A stretch of 6,832 nucleotides of DNA from Candidatus Methanoperedentaceae archaeon (GTDB lineage Archaea; Halobacteriota; Methanosarcinia; Methanosarcinales; Methanoperedenaceae): contig DAHXMQ010000067.1 of NCBI GenBank assembly GCA_027371625.1, forward strand, positions 1-6,832, read 5' to 3'. Each line of letters opens with the position of its first letter. The stretch's first letter is position 1. A program made the position numbers and the translations under genes. The notes below the pieces were generated by a model. That model made no database searches, had not been told where the DNA came from, and saw nothing but the letters and a program-made list of their open reading frames with translations. Positions 5,498 to 6,832 of the stretch are shown one piece after another.

Positions 5498-5524
5498 GGT
5501 ATCTGCAAATTGTCTAATTATAGA

Positions 5525-5561
5525 GTTTTAATCCTTGTTTTAATGGATGCGCCTCTCGAAT
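5525..5561 (-). repeat. Degenerate terminal CRISPR repeat
   Basis: This leftmost repeat reads GTTTTAATCC where all other copies read GTTTCAATCC. The change falls in the segment that would become the crRNA 5' handle (ATTAAAAC in place of ATTGAAAC). Drift in the outermost repeat is typical of the leader-distal end of an array. Confidence 0.85.
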
Positions 5562-6508
5562 CATATATGAATGCTGGTTCTGGTTCATTAGCTTACAGTT
5601 TCAATCCTTGTTTTAATGGATGCGCCTCTCGAATTCAATTTTGCTTTTGATGTTGACCTATTATGGCAGTGTTTCAATCCTTGTTTTAATGGATGCGCCT
5701 CTCGAATAATAAGTTTATTACTTTGAATCTCTTTCTTAACACTATAGTTTCAATCCTTGTTTTAATGGATGCGCCTCTCGAATCTTTCTGCCTGGATTTT
5801 CGTGCATCGTTTATGGGTCGTTTCAATCCTTGTTTTAATGGATGCGCCTCTCGAATTCGAGTTTAACCATCAATGTCTGCAACATAGTATTGAGTTTCAA
5901 TCCTTGTTTTAATGGATGCGCCTCTCGAATCAGGCATTATTCCATCATAATCTTCCATTTTGCCAGTTTCAATCCTTGTTTTAATGGATGCGCCTCTCGA
6001 ATAGTGAAAATAATGGATGGATTTGGTACGCCTGAATGTTTCAATCCTTGTTTTAATGGATGCGCCTCTCGAATACAATTCAAAGATATGGGTACAAACC
6101 ATCAAACATGTTTCAATCCTTGTTTTAATGGATGCGCCTCTCGAATGTTTTCTTCTCAGACTTTACGAACTCTAATGCATGTTTCAATCCTTGTTTTAAT
6201 GGATGCGCCTCTCGAATTTCTTAATGAATATGCAATTTTATCGGCATTTTCAGTTTCAATCCTTGTTTTAATGGATGCGCCTCTCGAATCATCAACTTTT
6301 GAGCAGGCTTTGGAAATATTAGCGAAGTTTCAATCCTTGTTTTAATGGATGCGCCTCTCGAATTAGACAAGGTATGCCTCATGCTTTTTCATTAAGTTGT
6401 TTCAATCCTTGTTTTAATGGATGCGCCTCTCGAATAAAGCAGTGCGGCTCAAATACAAGACGTGGGGAAGAGTTTCAATCCTTGTTTTAATGGATGCGCC
6501 TCTCGAAT

Positions 6509-6543
6509 TTTCGCTTCGGGTTTGGGTTCTTCCGAAGGCGATT
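6509..6543 (-). other. CRISPR spacer 14, self-complementary
   Basis: This 35-bp spacer contains TCGCTTCGG (6511-6519) and CCGAAGGCGA (6532-6541), which are complementary apart from one bulged base, around a 12-nt loop. Its crRNA could fold on itself, and its source was probably a palindromic or hairpin-forming sequence. Confidence 0.7.
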
Positions 6544-6654
6544 GTTTCAATCCTTGTTTTAATGGATGCGCCTCTCGAATGGATAGAGCATGCAGCCAAA
6601 TGGAGCGAACAAATAGAGTTTCAATCCTTGTTTTAATGGATGCGCCTCTCGAAT

Positions 6655-6691
6655 TTTATATCGAACGACTTTACTTTGTATGCGCCTCTCA
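6655..6691 (-). other. CRISPR spacer 16, carrying a repeat fragment
   Basis: This 37-bp spacer includes ATGCGCCTCTC (6680-6690), identical to positions 23-33 of the repeat, with TG also matching two bases further upstream. In the inferred crRNA the matching part lies next to the handle, in the seed region. The rest of the spacer is unrelated to the repeat. Confidence 0.8.
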
Positions 6692-6832
6692 GTTTCAATC
6701 CTTGTTTTAATGGATGCGCCTCTCGAATTTCAAATGGGTATATCAAACATAATAACATTTTATAGTTTCAATCCTTGTTTTAATGGATGCGCCTCTCGAA
6801 TCTAACTCCAAAGCTTTTTTCAGGAACCGTTG

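Larger units (their letters stand above)
5525..6832 (-). CRISPR. CRISPR array, 18 repeats of 37 bp, continuing past the right edge
   Basis: On the plus strand the repeat begins GTTTCAATCC and ends CCTCTCGAAT (37 bp). Repeats start at 5525, 5598, 5671, 5747, 5820, 5894, 5966, 6038, 6110, 6181, 6253, 6327, 6399, 6472, 6544, 6618, 6692 and 6765. The 17 full spacers are 36, 36, 39, 36, 37, 35, 35, 35, 34, 35, 37, 35, 36, 35, 37, 37 and 36 bp; an 18th (from 6802) is cut by the edge. All repeats are identical except the first, which has T for C at position 5. Transcription is inferred leftward: the reverse complement ends in ATTGAAAC, the usual 8-nt crRNA handle of type I-B and many type III systems, and the degenerate repeat at the left marks the leader-distal end. 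ATCC and GGAT inside the repeat can form a 4-bp stem. The leader and cas genes must lie beyond the right edge or elsewhere. The subtype cannot be fixed from the repeat alone. Confidence 0.97.

Noticed and set aside
5467..5508. TTG start for the convergent gene
   Set aside because: No Shine-Dalgarno sequence is present and the TATA box at 5489-5497 would lie inside the extended coding region.
6003..6037. Nine-base match (TAATGGATG) between spacer 7 and the repeat
   Set aside because: A 9-base match in AT-rich sequence is reasonably likely by chance across 17 spacers, unlike the 11-base match in spacer 16.
5842..6710. Open frames on both strands across the array that encode recurring FNPCFNGCASR or SRGASIKTRIET peptides
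   Set aside because: They are translations of the CRISPR repeats, which contain no stop in some frames. They have no start signals and their periodicity is that of the array.

Overview
The window looks like chromosomal DNA of a methanogen- or ANME-type euryarchaeon of the Methanosarcinales; Ca. Methanoperedens-like is my best guess, but it rests on gene content only. The reasons are archaeal TATA boxes, Shine-Dalgarno sites that match the archaeal GGAGGTGATC pattern, an F420-dependent FrhB-family protein, a cell-surface multiheme cytochrome c, and a CRISPR repeat of the GTTTCAATCC...CGAAT kind that I recall from Methanosarcina.

Layout. Positions 1-607 (minus strand) hold the start of a regulator that joins an N-terminal winged-helix DNA-binding domain to an RDD-type membrane domain; it runs off the left edge. 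Positions 608-840 are an AT-rich divergent intergenic region with a clear TATA box for the rightward genes. Positions 841-5009 hold five rightward genes that read as one operon: a four-helix membrane protein with a signal peptide (unrecognised), a 2[4Fe-4S] ferredoxin, an FrhB/FpoF-like F420 oxidoreductase subunit with its own Fe-S cysteines, an exported membrane-anchored five-heme cytochrome c, and a small PH-like plus PepSY-like protein. A convergent unrecognised gene (4984-5466, minus) overlaps the last operon gene by 26 bp across a bidirectional terminator-like hairpin. From 5525 to the right edge lies a CRISPR array with 18 repeats of 37 bp, 17 complete spacers and one cut spacer. No cas gene is in the window.

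How the genes may work together (inference): the FrhB-like protein and ferredoxin sit in the cytoplasm and could take electrons from F420H2. The membrane protein spans the membrane between them and the outside. The five-heme cytochrome lies on the outer face. Together they suggest a small electron conduit from cytoplasmic F420 or ferredoxin to extracytoplasmic heme. This is the most interesting candidate system here. The link between cytoplasmic and outer parts is unproven because the membrane protein shows no recognisable cofactor site.

The CRISPR array is most likely transcribed leftward (minus strand): the reverse complement of the repeat ends in ATTGAAAC, the usual crRNA handle, and the only degenerate repeat is the leftmost one, as expected at the leader-distal end. 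Two spacers are odd: one carries a piece of the repeat itself, and one is strongly self-complementary.
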